Source: Panulirus ornatus (lineage: Eukaryota > Arthropoda > Malacostraca > Decapoda > Palinuridae). From it: DNA of 64,000 nt. The notes beneath the pieces are model-generated. The model was not told the origin of the DNA. It saw only the letters and a list, made by a program, of their open reading frames with translations, and did no database searches. The stretch is taken from the NCBI RefSeq assembly GCF_036320965.1, contig NC_092286.1, forward strand, positions 27,848,177-27,912,176. Direction: 5' to 3'. Positions 1 through 11,757 of this stretch are shown here, one piece after another; positions within the stretch are counted from its first letter, which is position 1; the number at the start of each line of letters is the position of its first letter. The position numbers and the translations under genes are program-made.

Positions 1-2965
1 ACCACTGTAACACCCATTACTGTAATTCTTACCACTGTAACACCTATTACTGCAATTCTTACCACTGTAACACCCATTACTGTAATTCTTACCACTGTAA
101 CACCCATTACTGTAATTCTTACCACTGTAACACCCATTACTGCCATTCTTACCACTGTAACACCCATTACTGCCATTCTTACCACTGTAACACCCATTAC
201 TGCAATTCTTACCACTGTAACACCCATTACTGCAATTCTTACCACTGTAACACCCATTACTGTAATTCTTACCACTGTAACACCCATTACTGCCATTCTT
301 ACCACTGTAACACCCATTACTGCCATTCTTACCACTGTAACACCCATTACTGCAATTCTTACCACTGTAACACCCATTACTGCAATTCTTACCACTGTAA
401 CACCTATTACTGCAATTCTTACCACTGTAACACCCATTACTGTAATTCTTACCACTGTAACACCCATTACTGTAATTCTTACCACTGTAACACCTATTAC
501 TGCAATTCTTTCTTACCACTGTAACACCCATTACTGTAATTCTTACCACTGTAACACCTATTACTGCAATTCTTACCACTGTAACACCCATTACTGTAAT
601 TCTTACCACTGTAACACCCATTACTGTAATTCTTACCACTGTAACACCTATTACTGCAATTCTTACCACTGTAACACCCATTACTGTAATTCTTACCACT
701 GTAACACCTATTACTGCAATTCTTACCACTGTAACACCCATTACTGTAATTCTTACCACTGTAACACCCATTACTGTAATTCTTACCACTGTAACACCTA
801 TTACTGCAATTCTTACTACTGTAACACCCATTACTGTAATTCTTACCACTGTAACACCCATTACTGTAATTCTTACCACTGTAACACCTATTACTGCAAT
901 TCTTACCACTGTAACACCCATTACTGTAATTCTTACCACTGTAACACCTATTACTGCAATTCTTACCACTGTAACACCCATTACTGCCATTCTTACCACT
1001 GTAACACCCATTACTGCCATTCTTACCACTGTAACACCCATTACTGCCATTCTTACCACTGTAACACCCATTACTGTAATTCTTACCACTGTAACACCCA
1101 TTACTGCAATTCTTACCACTGTAACACCCATTACTGTAATTCTTACCACTGTAACACCCATTACTGTAATTCTTACCACTGTAACACCCATTACAGCAAT
1201 TCTTACCACTGTAACACCCATTACTGCAGTTCTTACCACTGTAACACCCATTACTGCCATTCTTACCATTGTAACACCCATTACTGCCATTCTTACCACT
1301 GTAACACCCATTACTGCCATTCTTACCACTGTAACACCCATTACTACAATTTTTACCACTGTAACGCCCATTACTGCCATTCTTACCACTGTAACACCCA
1401 TTACTGCCATTCTTACCACTGTAACACCCATTACTGCCATTCTTACCACTGTAACACCCATTACTGCAATTCTTACCACTGTAACACCCATTACAGCAAT
1501 TCTTACCACTGTAACACCCATTACTGCAATTCTTACCACTGTAACACCCATTACTGCCATTCTTACCATTGTAACACCCATTACTGCCATTCTTACCACT
1601 GTAACACCCATTACTGCCATTCTTACCACTGTAACACCCATTACTACAATTTTTACCACTGTAACGCCCATTACTGCCATTCTTACCACTGTAACACCCA
1701 TTACTGCCATTCTTACCACTGTAACACCCATTACTGCCATTCTTACCATTGTAACACCCATTACTGCCATTCTTACCACTGTAACACCCATTACTGCCAT
1801 TCTTACCACTGTAACACCCATTACTGCCATTCTTACCACTGTAACACCCATTACTGCAATTCTTATCACTGTAACACCCATTACTGTAATTCTTACCACT
1901 GTAACACCCATTACTGCCATTCTTACCACTGTAACACCCATTACTGCCATTCTTACCACTGTAACACCCATTACTGCCATTCTTACCACTGTAACACCCA
2001 TTACTGCAATTCTTACTACTGTAACACCCATTACTGCAATTCTTACCACTGTAACACCCATTACTGCAATTCTTATCACTGTAACACCCATTACTGCAAT
2101 TCTTACCACTGTAACACCCATTACTGCAATTCTTACCACTGTAACACCCATTACTGCAATTCTAACCACTGTAACACCCATTACTGCAATTCTTATCACT
2201 GTAACACCCATTACTGCAATTCTTACCACTGTAACACCCATTACTGCAATTCTAACCACTGTAACACCCATTACTGCAATTCTTATCACTGTAACACCCA
2301 TTACTGCAATTCTTACCACTGTAACACCCATTACTGCAATTCTTACCACTGTAACACCCATTACTGCAATTCTAACCACTGTAACACCCATTACTGCAAT
2401 TCTTACCACTGTAACACCCATTACTGCAATTCTTACCACTGTAACACCCATTACTGCCATTCTTACCACTGTAACACCCATTACTGCAACTCTAACCACT
2501 GTAACACCCATTACTGCCATTTTTTACCACTGTAACACCCATTACTGCCATTCTTACCACTGTAACACCCATTACTGCATTCTTACCATGTAACACCATT
2601 ACTCAATCTACCACTGTAACACCTTACTGCCATCTACCACTGTAACACCCATTACTGCCAAATTTTTACCACTGTACACCCTACAGCAATTTACACTGTA
2701 ACACCATTACTGCCATTCTTACCACTGTAACACCCATTACTGCCAATTCTTACCATGTAAACACCCATTACTGCAATTCTTACCACTGTAACACCCATTC
2801 TGCAATTCTTACACTGTAACACCCATTACTGCATTCTTACCACTGTAACACCCATTACTGCATTTCTACCACTGTAACACACCATTACTGCAATTCTTAC
2901 CCCTGTAACACCCATTACTGCACTCTAACCACTGTAACACCCATTACTGCAATTCTTACCATGCA
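1..2965. repeat. Tandem array, 30-bp unit, cut by window start
   Basis: About 98 copies of a 30-bp unit containing accactgtaacacccattac followed by a variable tgtaattctt, tgcaattctt or tgccattctt. The C-rich strand is the plus strand. Positions 1 to about 2520 are very regular. From about 2580 to 2965 many copies lose or gain single bases, just before the homopolymer-block region. Rare variants recur exactly 300 bp apart (for example ttacagcaat at about 1192 and 1492), so a ten-unit block was duplicated. No coding potential is visible. The array continues left of the window. Confidence 0.97.
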
Positions 2966-4132
2966 AAACCCCATTTTTTTTTTAATTTAAACCCCTTTTT
3001 AAAAAAAAAAAACCCCCCTTTTAGAAAATTTTAAAATTTAAACCCAAAAAAAATTTCAAACCCCCCCAAAAAATTTTTAAAAACCCAAAAAATTTTTTTT
3101 CCCCAAAAAAAAAAAAAATTTTTTTCCCTTTTTAAAATTTTTTAAAATTTCCCAAAAAAAAATTTTAAAACCCCAAAAAAAAAAAATTTTAAAATTCCCC
3201 CAAAAACCCTTTTTTTTTCCCCTTTTTTAAAATTTTTTTCCCCCCCCTTAAAACCCCCTACCCCCTTTTTCCCCAAAAACCCCCTTTTTCCCCTTAAAAA
3301 CCAAAAAAAAAAATTTTTGAAACCCCAACCCCCCTTTAAAAAAAAACCCTTTTCTTTTTTTTTTTAAAAATTTTAAAATAAAAAAAAACCCCCCAAAAAA
3401 AAACCCCCCAAAATTTTAAAGGGCCCCTTTTTTTCCCCCCCCTTTTTTTCCCCCCCAAATTTTAAAAAAAAAAAAAAAAGGGGAAAAAAAACCCCCCCCC
3501 CCTTTTAGGGAAAAAAAACCCCCTTACTTAATTTTCCAAAAAACCTTTTAAAAATTTTAACCCCTTTAAACCCCTTTTTTTTTCCCAAAAAATTTTCCCC
3601 CCCCCCCAAAAAAAAAATTTTTTGTAAAAATTTTTTTTCCCCCCCCTTCCCTTTTTTTCCCCCAAAAAACCCCAAAATTTTTCCAATTTCCCCCCTTTTT
3701 TTTTCCCCCCCCCCCCCTTTTTCCCCCAAAAACCCCATTTGAACCCCCCCTTTTTTAAAATTTTCCGGGAAAAAAAAAATTTTCCCGGGAAAAAAAATTT
3801 TCCCCTTTTTAAAACCCAAAAATTTTTTTAATTTTCCCCCCCAAATTTTTTTTTTTTAAAAAATTTTTTCCCTTTAAAAATTTTTCCCCCTTTAAAAAAA
3901 ACCCCTTTTTTTTTCCCCCCCCCCCCCAAAACCCCTTCCCCCCAAAAACCCAACCCCCAAAAACCCCCCCAACCCCCCCCCCCAAAAACCCCCCCAAACC
4001 CCAAAACCCCCAAAAAACCCCCCAAAATTTTCCCCCCCCCCCTTTTTTTTTTTTCCCCCTTTTTTTTTCCCCCCCCCCCCCCCCCCCCCCCGGGGGGGGG
4101 GGGGGTTTTTTTTAAATTTTTTTTAATTTTTT

Positions 4133-4163
<31 letters not shown>

Positions 4164-4230
4164 CCCCCCCCCCCGGGGCCCCCCCCCGTATAAACCCCAT
4201 CCCCCCCAAATTCCCCCTATCCCCGGGGCC
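2966..4230. other. Homopolymer-block low-complexity stretch, probably an assembly or base-calling artefact
   Basis: The sequence is almost entirely runs of 3 to 15 identical bases (A, C and T blocks, with G appearing only after about 3420). No unit period, gene or repeat family can be seen. It follows the degrading end of the 30-bp array and precedes the degrading start of the 31-bp array. Such stepping of homopolymer blocks is unlike any other part of the window. I infer low-quality consensus rather than biology. The open frames across it are glycine-, lysine- and phenylalanine-rich noise. Confidence 0.7.
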
Positions 4231-4261
4231 CCCCACGCACCCTCCTGCCTGCAGTTCTCCC

Positions 4262-4345
4262 CTCTTAACCCGTAATCAGTGGCAAAAGGGGTTCGAACCC
4301 GGTCCCAACAGTAGGGCCAAAAGTCAACCCAGCTGTTGTCCTTTC
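4262..4345 (-). other. tRNA-like promoter fragment (possible tRNA-derived SINE head)
   Basis: The short unique island at 4231-4355 contains gggttcgaaccc, a match to the internal B box of RNA polymerase III promoters. On the minus strand a weak A-box-like cagctgg lies about 29 bases upstream of it, close to tRNA spacing. No full cloverleaf with a matched acceptor stem could be drawn by eye. It may be a degraded tRNA-derived SINE head or chance, since the B-box core is palindromic. No second copy is visible in the window. Confidence 0.3.
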
Positions 4346-4355
4346 TAAGGGAACA

Positions 4356-7300
4356 CAGTGTGGTTTCTGAAAAACCACACCCCCACCCCAATGTTGGGAA
4401 GAACACCACACCACCACAGTTGGTATAAAAACACCCACCACCCCAGTGTGGGACTGAACACCAAAACCCCCCCCACAGTGTTGGGGAAAAGAACAAAACC
4501 CCACCCCCCCCACAGTGTGGACTGAACACCACACCCCCACCACAGTGTGGTACTGAACACCACACCCCCACCACAGGGTGGTACGGAAAACCACACCACC
4601 ACCACAGTGTGGTACTGAACACAACACCACCCCCAGTGGGTACTGAACACCACACCACCACCACAGTGTGGTACTGAACCCCCACACCACCACAGTGTGG
4701 TACGAACACCCACCAACCCACAGGTGGTACTGAACACCACACCACCACCACAGTGTGGTACTGAACACCACACCACCACCACAGTGTGGTACTGAACCCA
4801 CACACACCACAGTGTGTATGAACACCACACCACACCACCACAGTGTGGTACTGAACACCACACCACCACCACAGTGTGGTACTGAACACCACACCACCAC
4901 CACAGTGTGTACTGAACACCACACCACACCACCACAGTGTGGTACTGAACACCACACCACCACCACAGTGTGGTACGGAAACACCACACCACCACCACCA
5001 CAGTTGGTACTGAGCACCACACCACACCACAGTGTGGTAATGAACACCACCACCACCACAGTGTGGTACAGAACACCACACCACCACCACAGTGTGGTAC
5101 TGAACACCACACCACCACCACAGTGTGGTACTGAACACCACACCACCACCACAGTGTGGTACTGAACACCACACCACACCACAGTGTGGTACTGAACACC
5201 ACACCACCACCACAGTGTGGTACTGAACACCACACCACCACCACAGTGTGGTACTGAACACCACACCACCACCACAGTGTGGTACTGAACACCACACCAC
5301 CACCACAGTGTGGTACTGAACACCACACCACCACCACAGTGTGGTACTGAACACCACACCACCACCACAGTGTGGTACTGAACACCACACCACCACCACA
5401 GTGTGGTACTGAACACCACACCACCACCACAGTGTGGTACTGAACACCACACCACCACCACAGTGTGGTACTGAACACCACACCACCACACAGTGTGGTA
5501 CTGAACACCACACCACCACCACAGTGTGGTACTGAACACCACACCACCACCACAGTGTGGTACTGAACACCACACCACCACCACAGTGTGGTACTGAACA
5601 CCACACCACCACCACAGTGTGGTACTGAACACCACACCACCACCACAGTGTGGTACTGAACACCACACCACCACCACAGTGTGGTACTGAACACCACACC
5701 ACCACCACAGTGTGGTACTGAACACCACACCACCACCACAGTGTGGTACTGAACACCACACCACCACCACAGTGTGGTACTGAACACCACACCACCACCA
5801 CAGTGTGGTACTGAACACCACACCACCACCACAGTGTGGTACTGAACACCACACCACCACCACAGTGTGGTACTGAACACCACACCACCACCACAGTGTG
5901 GTACTGAACACCACACCACCACCACAGTGTGGTACTGAACACCACACCACCACCACAGTGTGGTACTGACACCATACCACACGTGGTACTGAACACCACA
6001 CCACCACAGTGTGGTACTGAACACCACACCACCACCACAGTGTGGTACTGAACACCACACCACCACCACAGTGTGGTACTGAACACCACACCACCACCAC
6101 AGTGTGGTACTGAACACCACACCACCACCACAGTGTGGTACTGAACACCACACCACCACCACAGTGTGGTACTGAACACCACACCACCACCACAGTGTGG
6201 TACTGAACACCACACCACCACCACAGTGTGGTACTGAACACCACACCACCACCACAGTGTGGTACTGAACACCACACCACCACCACAGTGTGGTACTGAA
6301 CACCACACCACCACCACAGTGTGGTACTGAACACCACACCACCACCACAGTGTGGTACTGAACACCACACCCACCACCACAGTGTGGTACTGAACACCAC
6401 ACCACCACCACCACAGTGTGGTACTGAACACCACACCACCACCACAGTGTGGTACTGAACACCACACCACCACCACAGTGTGGTACTGAAACACCACACA
6501 CCACCACAGTGTGGTACTGAACACCACACCACCACCACAGTGTGGTACTGAACACCACACCACCACCACAGTGTGGTACTGAACACCACACCACCACAGT
6601 GTGGTACTGAACACCACCACCACCACAGTGTGGTACTGAACACCACACCACCACCACAGTGTGGTACTGAACACCACACCACCACCACAGTGTGGTACTG
6701 AACACCACACCACCACCACAGTGTGGTACTGAACACCACACCACCACCACAGTGTGGTACTGAACACCACACCACCACCACAGTGTGGTACTGAACACCA
6801 CACCACCACCACAGTGTGGTACTGAACACCACACCACCACCACAGTGTGGTACTGAACACCACACCACCACCACAGTGTGGTACTGAACACCACACCACC
6901 ACCACAGTGTGGTACTGAACACCACACCACCACCACAGTGTGGTACTGAACACCACACCACCACCACAGTGTGGGACTGAACACCACACCACCACCACAT
7001 GTGGGTACTGAACACCACACCACCACCACAGTGTGGTACTGAACACCACCCACACCACAGTGTGGTACGAACACACCACCACCACCACAGTGTGGTACTG
7101 AACACCACACCACCACATGTGGTACTGAACACCACACCACCAACCCAAATGTGGTATGAACACCACACCACCACCACAGTGGTACTGAACACACCACCAC
7201 AACAGTGTGGTATGAACACCACACCCCACCACCCCAAATGTGGTAAATGAACACTACACCACCACCACAGTGTGGTACTGAACACCACACCACCACCACA

Positions 7301-7540
7301 GTGTGTACTGAACACCACACCACCACCACAGTGTGGCACTGAACACCACACCCCAACCACAGTGAGGTACTGAAACACCACACCAATCACCACAGTGTGG
7401 TACTGAAAACACCAACCACCACCACCCACCACCACAGTGTGGTACTGAAACCCCCAACCACACAAAAGTGTGGTAACAGCACACTTGGAGCCTGAACACC
7501 ACACCCCCACCCCAGTGGGTACTGAGCGCTCCCACCTCCA
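4356..7540. repeat. Tandem array, 31-bp hairpin-forming unit
   Basis: About 100 copies of a 31-bp unit built from gaacaccacaccaccaccac and agtgtggtact. Each unit holds the odd palindrome accaca-g-tgtggt. A second pairing, gtgtggt with accacac across a 7-base loop, spans unit borders. Copies are nearly identical from about 5100 to 6950. Before about 5100 and after about 6960 there are frequent single-base indels. Because 31 is not a multiple of three and the unit lacks minus-strand stops, all three minus frames stay open for over 1,000 codons. The resulting peptides are unit-shifted noise, not proteins. Confidence 0.96.
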
Positions 7541-7789
7541 CATGGTACTAACAAACACCCCCAACCACCTGGGACTAACACCCACCATACATCCACAATA
7601 ACACCACAGAACACCACAAAAAGTTCACTAACACCACACCAACACCCACAATAACACCCAAACCACACCACAATTAACACCCACACCACACCACAATAAC
7701 ACCCAAACCCAAAACCCACAATAACATGGCCACCACGACACCCCCACAATAAACGCTCCCTTACCACAATAACACAAAACATCCCCATA
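7541..7789. other. Degenerate transition between two arrays
   Basis: This is C/A-rich sequence with fragments such as cacaataacaccaca and caccacaaccac. It grades from the 31-bp array into the 13-bp array. No gene, microsatellite or dispersed repeat is recognisable. Confidence 0.6.
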
Positions 7790-10060
7790 ACATCCCACAA
7801 TAACATCCCACCATAACATCCCACAATAACATCCCATAACATCCCACAATAACATCCCACAATAACATCCCACAATGACATCCAACAATAACATCCCACA
7901 ATAACATCCCACAATCATATCCCAACATAACATCCCACAATAACATCCCACAATAACATCCCACCATAACATCCCACATAACATCCAAAAAAACATTCCC
8001 ACATAACATCCCACAATAACATCCCACAACATCCCCCAATAACATCCCCCCCTTAACATCCCCCAACAACATCCACCAAAACATCCCAAAAACATCCCAC
8101 AATAACACCAAAAACATCCAACAATAACCCCCATAACATCCCACAAAACATCCCACAAACAATATCCCACAATAACATCCCAGAACAACATCCACAATAA
8201 CATCCCACAACATCCCACAATAACATCCCAGAACAACATCCCACCATAACATCCCACAATAACATCCACAACAATATCCCACAATAACATCCCACAACAT
8301 CCCACAATAACATCCACCATAACATCCCACAACAACATCCCACCATAACATCCCACAATAACATCCACCATAACAACCCACCCAAAAACATCCCCAACAA
8401 TAACCCCAAAAACCCCCCCACAACATCCCACAATAACATCCACCATAACATCCCACAACATCCCACAATAACATCCCACAATAACATCCCACAATAACAT
8501 CACAAAAACATCCAACAATAACATCCCCACCAAACATCCCAAATAACATCCCACCACAACATCCCACCACAACATCCCACAATAACATCCACCATAACAT
8601 CCCACAACAACATTTCCCCAATAACATCCCACAATAACATCCCACAATGACATCCAACAATAACATCCCACCATAACATCCCACAATAACATCCCACCAT
8701 AACATCCACCAAACATCCCACAACAACATCCCACCATAACATCCCACAACAACATCCCACAATAACATCCACCACAACATCCCACCATAACATCCCACAA
8801 TAACATCCCACAAAACATCCCACAACAACATCCACAATAACATCCACCACAACATCCCACAAACATCCCACAATAACATCCCACATAACATCCCACAATA
8901 ACATCCACCATAACATCCACACAACATCCCACCACAACATCCCACCATAACATCCCACAATAACATCCACCATAACATCCCACCAACACCCACAATAACA
9001 TCCACCATAAATCCACAAAACATCCCACCATAACAACACCCACACACAACATCCCACAATAACATCCACCATAACATCCCACAACAACATCCCACCATAA
9101 CATCCCACAATAACATCCCACACATACATCCCACCAAAACATCCCACAACAACATTCCACAATAACATCCACCATAACATCCCCCACAACATCCCACAAT
9201 AACATCCCACCATAACATCCCACAACAACATCCACCCTAACATACCAAACCACAAAACATCCCACACATCACAACATCCCACCACAACATCCCACCACAA
9301 CATCCCACCACAACATCCCACAATAACATCCCACCATAACATCCCACAACAACATCCCACCATAACATCCCACAACAACATTCCACAATAACATCCACCA
9401 TAACATCCCACAATAACATCCACAAAAACATCCCACCATAACATCCCACCACAACATCCCACAAAAACATCCCACCATAACATCTCACAAACATCCCACA
9501 ATAACATCCCACCAAAACATCCCACAACAACATTCCACAATAACATCCCACAAACATCCCCAACTAACATCCCACGAATAACATCCCACAATAACATCCC
9601 ACCATAACATCCCACCATAACATCCACAACAACATCCCACCATAACATCCCACACACAACATTCCACAATAACATCCCACCACAACATCCCACAACAACA
9701 TCCCACCATAACATCCCACAACAACATCCCACCATAACATCCACAACAACATCCACATAACATCCCACCACAACATCCCACAATAACATCCCACCACAAC
9801 ATCCCACAATAACATCCCACAAAAACATCCCACAATACATCCCAAAACATCCCACCAAAACATCCACAACAATAATCCACCAATAAACATCACCACAAAA
9901 ACATCCCACACTAACACTCCCACAAACATCCACAAACATCCACCATAACATCCCACCACAACATCCCACAATAACATCCCACAAAAACATCCCACCACAA
10001 CATCCCACAACAACATTCCACAATAACGTCCCACCATAACATCCCACCACAACTCCATAA
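7790..10060. repeat. Tandem array, 13-bp unit, nearly G-free plus strand
   Basis: About 170 copies of acatcccaMMAYA-type 13-mers (acatcccacaata, acatcccaccata, acatcccacaaca), with many 11- to 12-base shortened copies. The plus strand is almost devoid of G over more than 2 kb. Minus-strand frames stay open and give Gly/Cys/Trp/Val-rich nonsense. Unit length varies more than in the other arrays, partly from homopolymer-type base loss. Confidence 0.93.
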
Positions 10061-10536
10061 CACAACATCGCCTCCCGACATTTTGGGACATACGACCCAC
10101 CACCTAAGTACACAAATTGCTGTGGGGGGGAAGGAGGGGAAGGTTTAGGAGGGGGAGGAAGGAGGAGGGAAGGAGGGAGGAGGAGGGAGGGAGAGGGAGA
10201 AGGTCTTGACATGGGGGGGTAGGCTACAAGGAGACTATAATATGTCGGGCGACATTTTGGCATACTGGGTTACCGTGTTGACATAGTCTTCCTCTCGCCA
10301 TTATATGACCTTTTGGAGGAGAGGAGGGAGGGGAGGGGGGAGGAGGGGACCAAACTGAACCCCCCCCTCCCCCCCAGAGCAACCAGGCCAATTGTATGGG
10401 GTGGTCAGGTGGACGAGTTAACGACCAATTCAAAAAGGTATTTCCCAATTGGGCGCCATGATGGAAATAATAATAATATGGACAAGACAATGTCTCCCTC
10501 CAATATGGCACCACCACCACCAGGACAGGTCGTCGC
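10061..10536. other. Non-array island with purine-rich tract and a repeated short motif
   Basis: The motif cgacattttgg occurs twice, near 10076 and 10249, followed by similar catac segments, which suggests a small diverged duplication. A G/A-rich tract lies at about 10128-10202 and another at about 10315-10350. An open plus-strand frame runs from 10313 into the following CTCA array, but its second half is only array sequence. I recognise no protein. Confidence 0.5.
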
Positions 10537-11233
10537 CAGATGTCCTCTCCCTCACTCACTCACTCTCTCATGTCCTCTCCCTCACTCACTCACTCATGTC
10601 CTCTCCCTCACTCACTCACTCTCTCATGTCCTCTCCCTCACTCACTCACTCATGTCCTCTCCCTCACTCACTTACTCACTCTCTCATGTCCTCTCCCTCA
10701 CTCACTCTCTCATGTCCTCTCTCTCACTCACTCACTCACTCACTCTCATGTCCTCGCCCTCACTCACTCACTCACTCTCTCATGTCCTCTCTCTCACTCA
10801 CTCACTCACTCTCTCATGTCCTCTCTCTCACTCACTCACTCACTCTCTCATGTCCTCTCCCTCACTCACTCTCTCATGTCCTCTCTCTCACTCACTCACT
10901 CACTCACTCTCATGTCCTCTCCCTCACTCACTCACTCATGTCCTCTCCCTCACTCACTTACTCACTCTCTCATGTCCTCTCCCTCACTCACTCTCTCATG
11001 TCCTCTCTCTCACTCACTCACTCACTCACTCTCATGTCCTCGCCCTCACTCACTCACTCACTCTCTCATGTCCTCTCCCTCACTCCCTCACTCACTCTCT
11101 CATGTCCTCTCCCTCCCTCACTCCCCTCCCTCATGTCCTCTCCCTCCCTCACCCCCCTCCCTCATGTCCTCTCCCTCCCTCACTCCCCTCCCTCATGTCC
11201 TCTCCCTCCCTCCCTCATGTCCTCTCCTCCTCC
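10537..11233. repeat. CTCA-based minisatellite with atgtcctctccc core
   Basis: Variable-length units consist of catgtcctctccctcactca followed by two to six ctca tetramers and ctctct. The number of ctca steps differs between units. Rare variants (cttactcact at 10671 and 10957; catgtcctcgcc at 10747 and 11033) recur at 286 bp, showing a higher-order duplication. The last units (from about 11110) change ctca to ccct. Ser/Leu/His/Pro open frames in all plus frames are by-products. Confidence 0.93.
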
Positions 11234-11335
11234 TCCAACCCACAAAGCCATTTCAAAGACATTAATTATCAGCCACCATCTTGTGATAACTATATCTATA
11301 TCTTCGTCATCATAATAGTTTCTTAATATCTTAAC

Positions 11336-11343
11336 ATATATAT

Positions 11344-11435
<92 letters not shown>
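11336..11435. repeat. (TA)n microsatellite
   Basis: About 100 bp of alternating T and A with one phase break. It abuts the start of a family A repeat at 11434, and a second (TA)n tract follows the element's A tail. Confidence 0.97.
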
Positions 11436-11437
<2 letters not shown>

Positions 11438-11660
11438 CCCTGGGGATAGGGGATTAAGAATACTTGCCACGTATTCCCTGCATGTCGTAGAAGGCGACTA
11501 AAAGGGGAGGGAGCGGGGGCTGGAAATCCTCCCCTCTCGTTTTTTTTTTTTTAATTTTCCAAAAGAAGGAACAGAGGGGGCCAGGTGAGGATATTCCGAA
11601 AAAGGCCCAGTCCTCTGTTCTTAACGCTACCTCGCTAATGTGGGAAATGGCGAATAGTTT

Positions 11661-11680
<20 letters not shown>
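11434..11680 (+). mobile_element. Dispersed repeat family A, copy 1 (SINE-like, A-tailed)
   Basis: This is the most complete of three copies. It contains gccacgtattccctgc, then gtcgtagaaggcgactaaa, a T-run at about 11540, aaggaacagag, gtcctctgttcttaacgc and the terminal tail motif at 11625-11653, ending in a 19-nt A run. There is no open reading frame. Its size of about 245 bp and the A tail fit a non-autonomous retroposon. The 3' tail motif is shared with family B and with the LINE at 31392. The internal T-run would hinder polymerase III transcription, so a SINE label is provisional. The flanking (TA)n tracts on both sides hide any target-site duplication. Confidence 0.7.

Positions 11681-11754
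<74 letters not shown>
11681..11754. repeat. (TA)n microsatellite
   Basis: Alternating TA immediately follows the A tail of the family A copy. It is either the far half of a TA tract split by the insertion or a tail expansion. Confidence 0.96.
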
Positions 11755-11755
<1 letters not shown>

Positions 11756-11757
11756 AC

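Noticed and set aside
1..2965. CRISPR array
   Set aside because: Units abut without unique spacers, no cas genes, and the window is eukaryotic in character. The same applies to all other arrays.
3828..7588. Three overlapping minus-strand open frames of over 1,000 codons
   Set aside because: They only re-read the stop-free 31-bp array in shifting frames, and one also runs through the doubtful homopolymer region; no domain or unique start.
7387..10263. Cys/Gly/Trp/Val-rich minus-strand frames
   Set aside because: Translations of the 13-bp array, whose minus strand has no stop codons.
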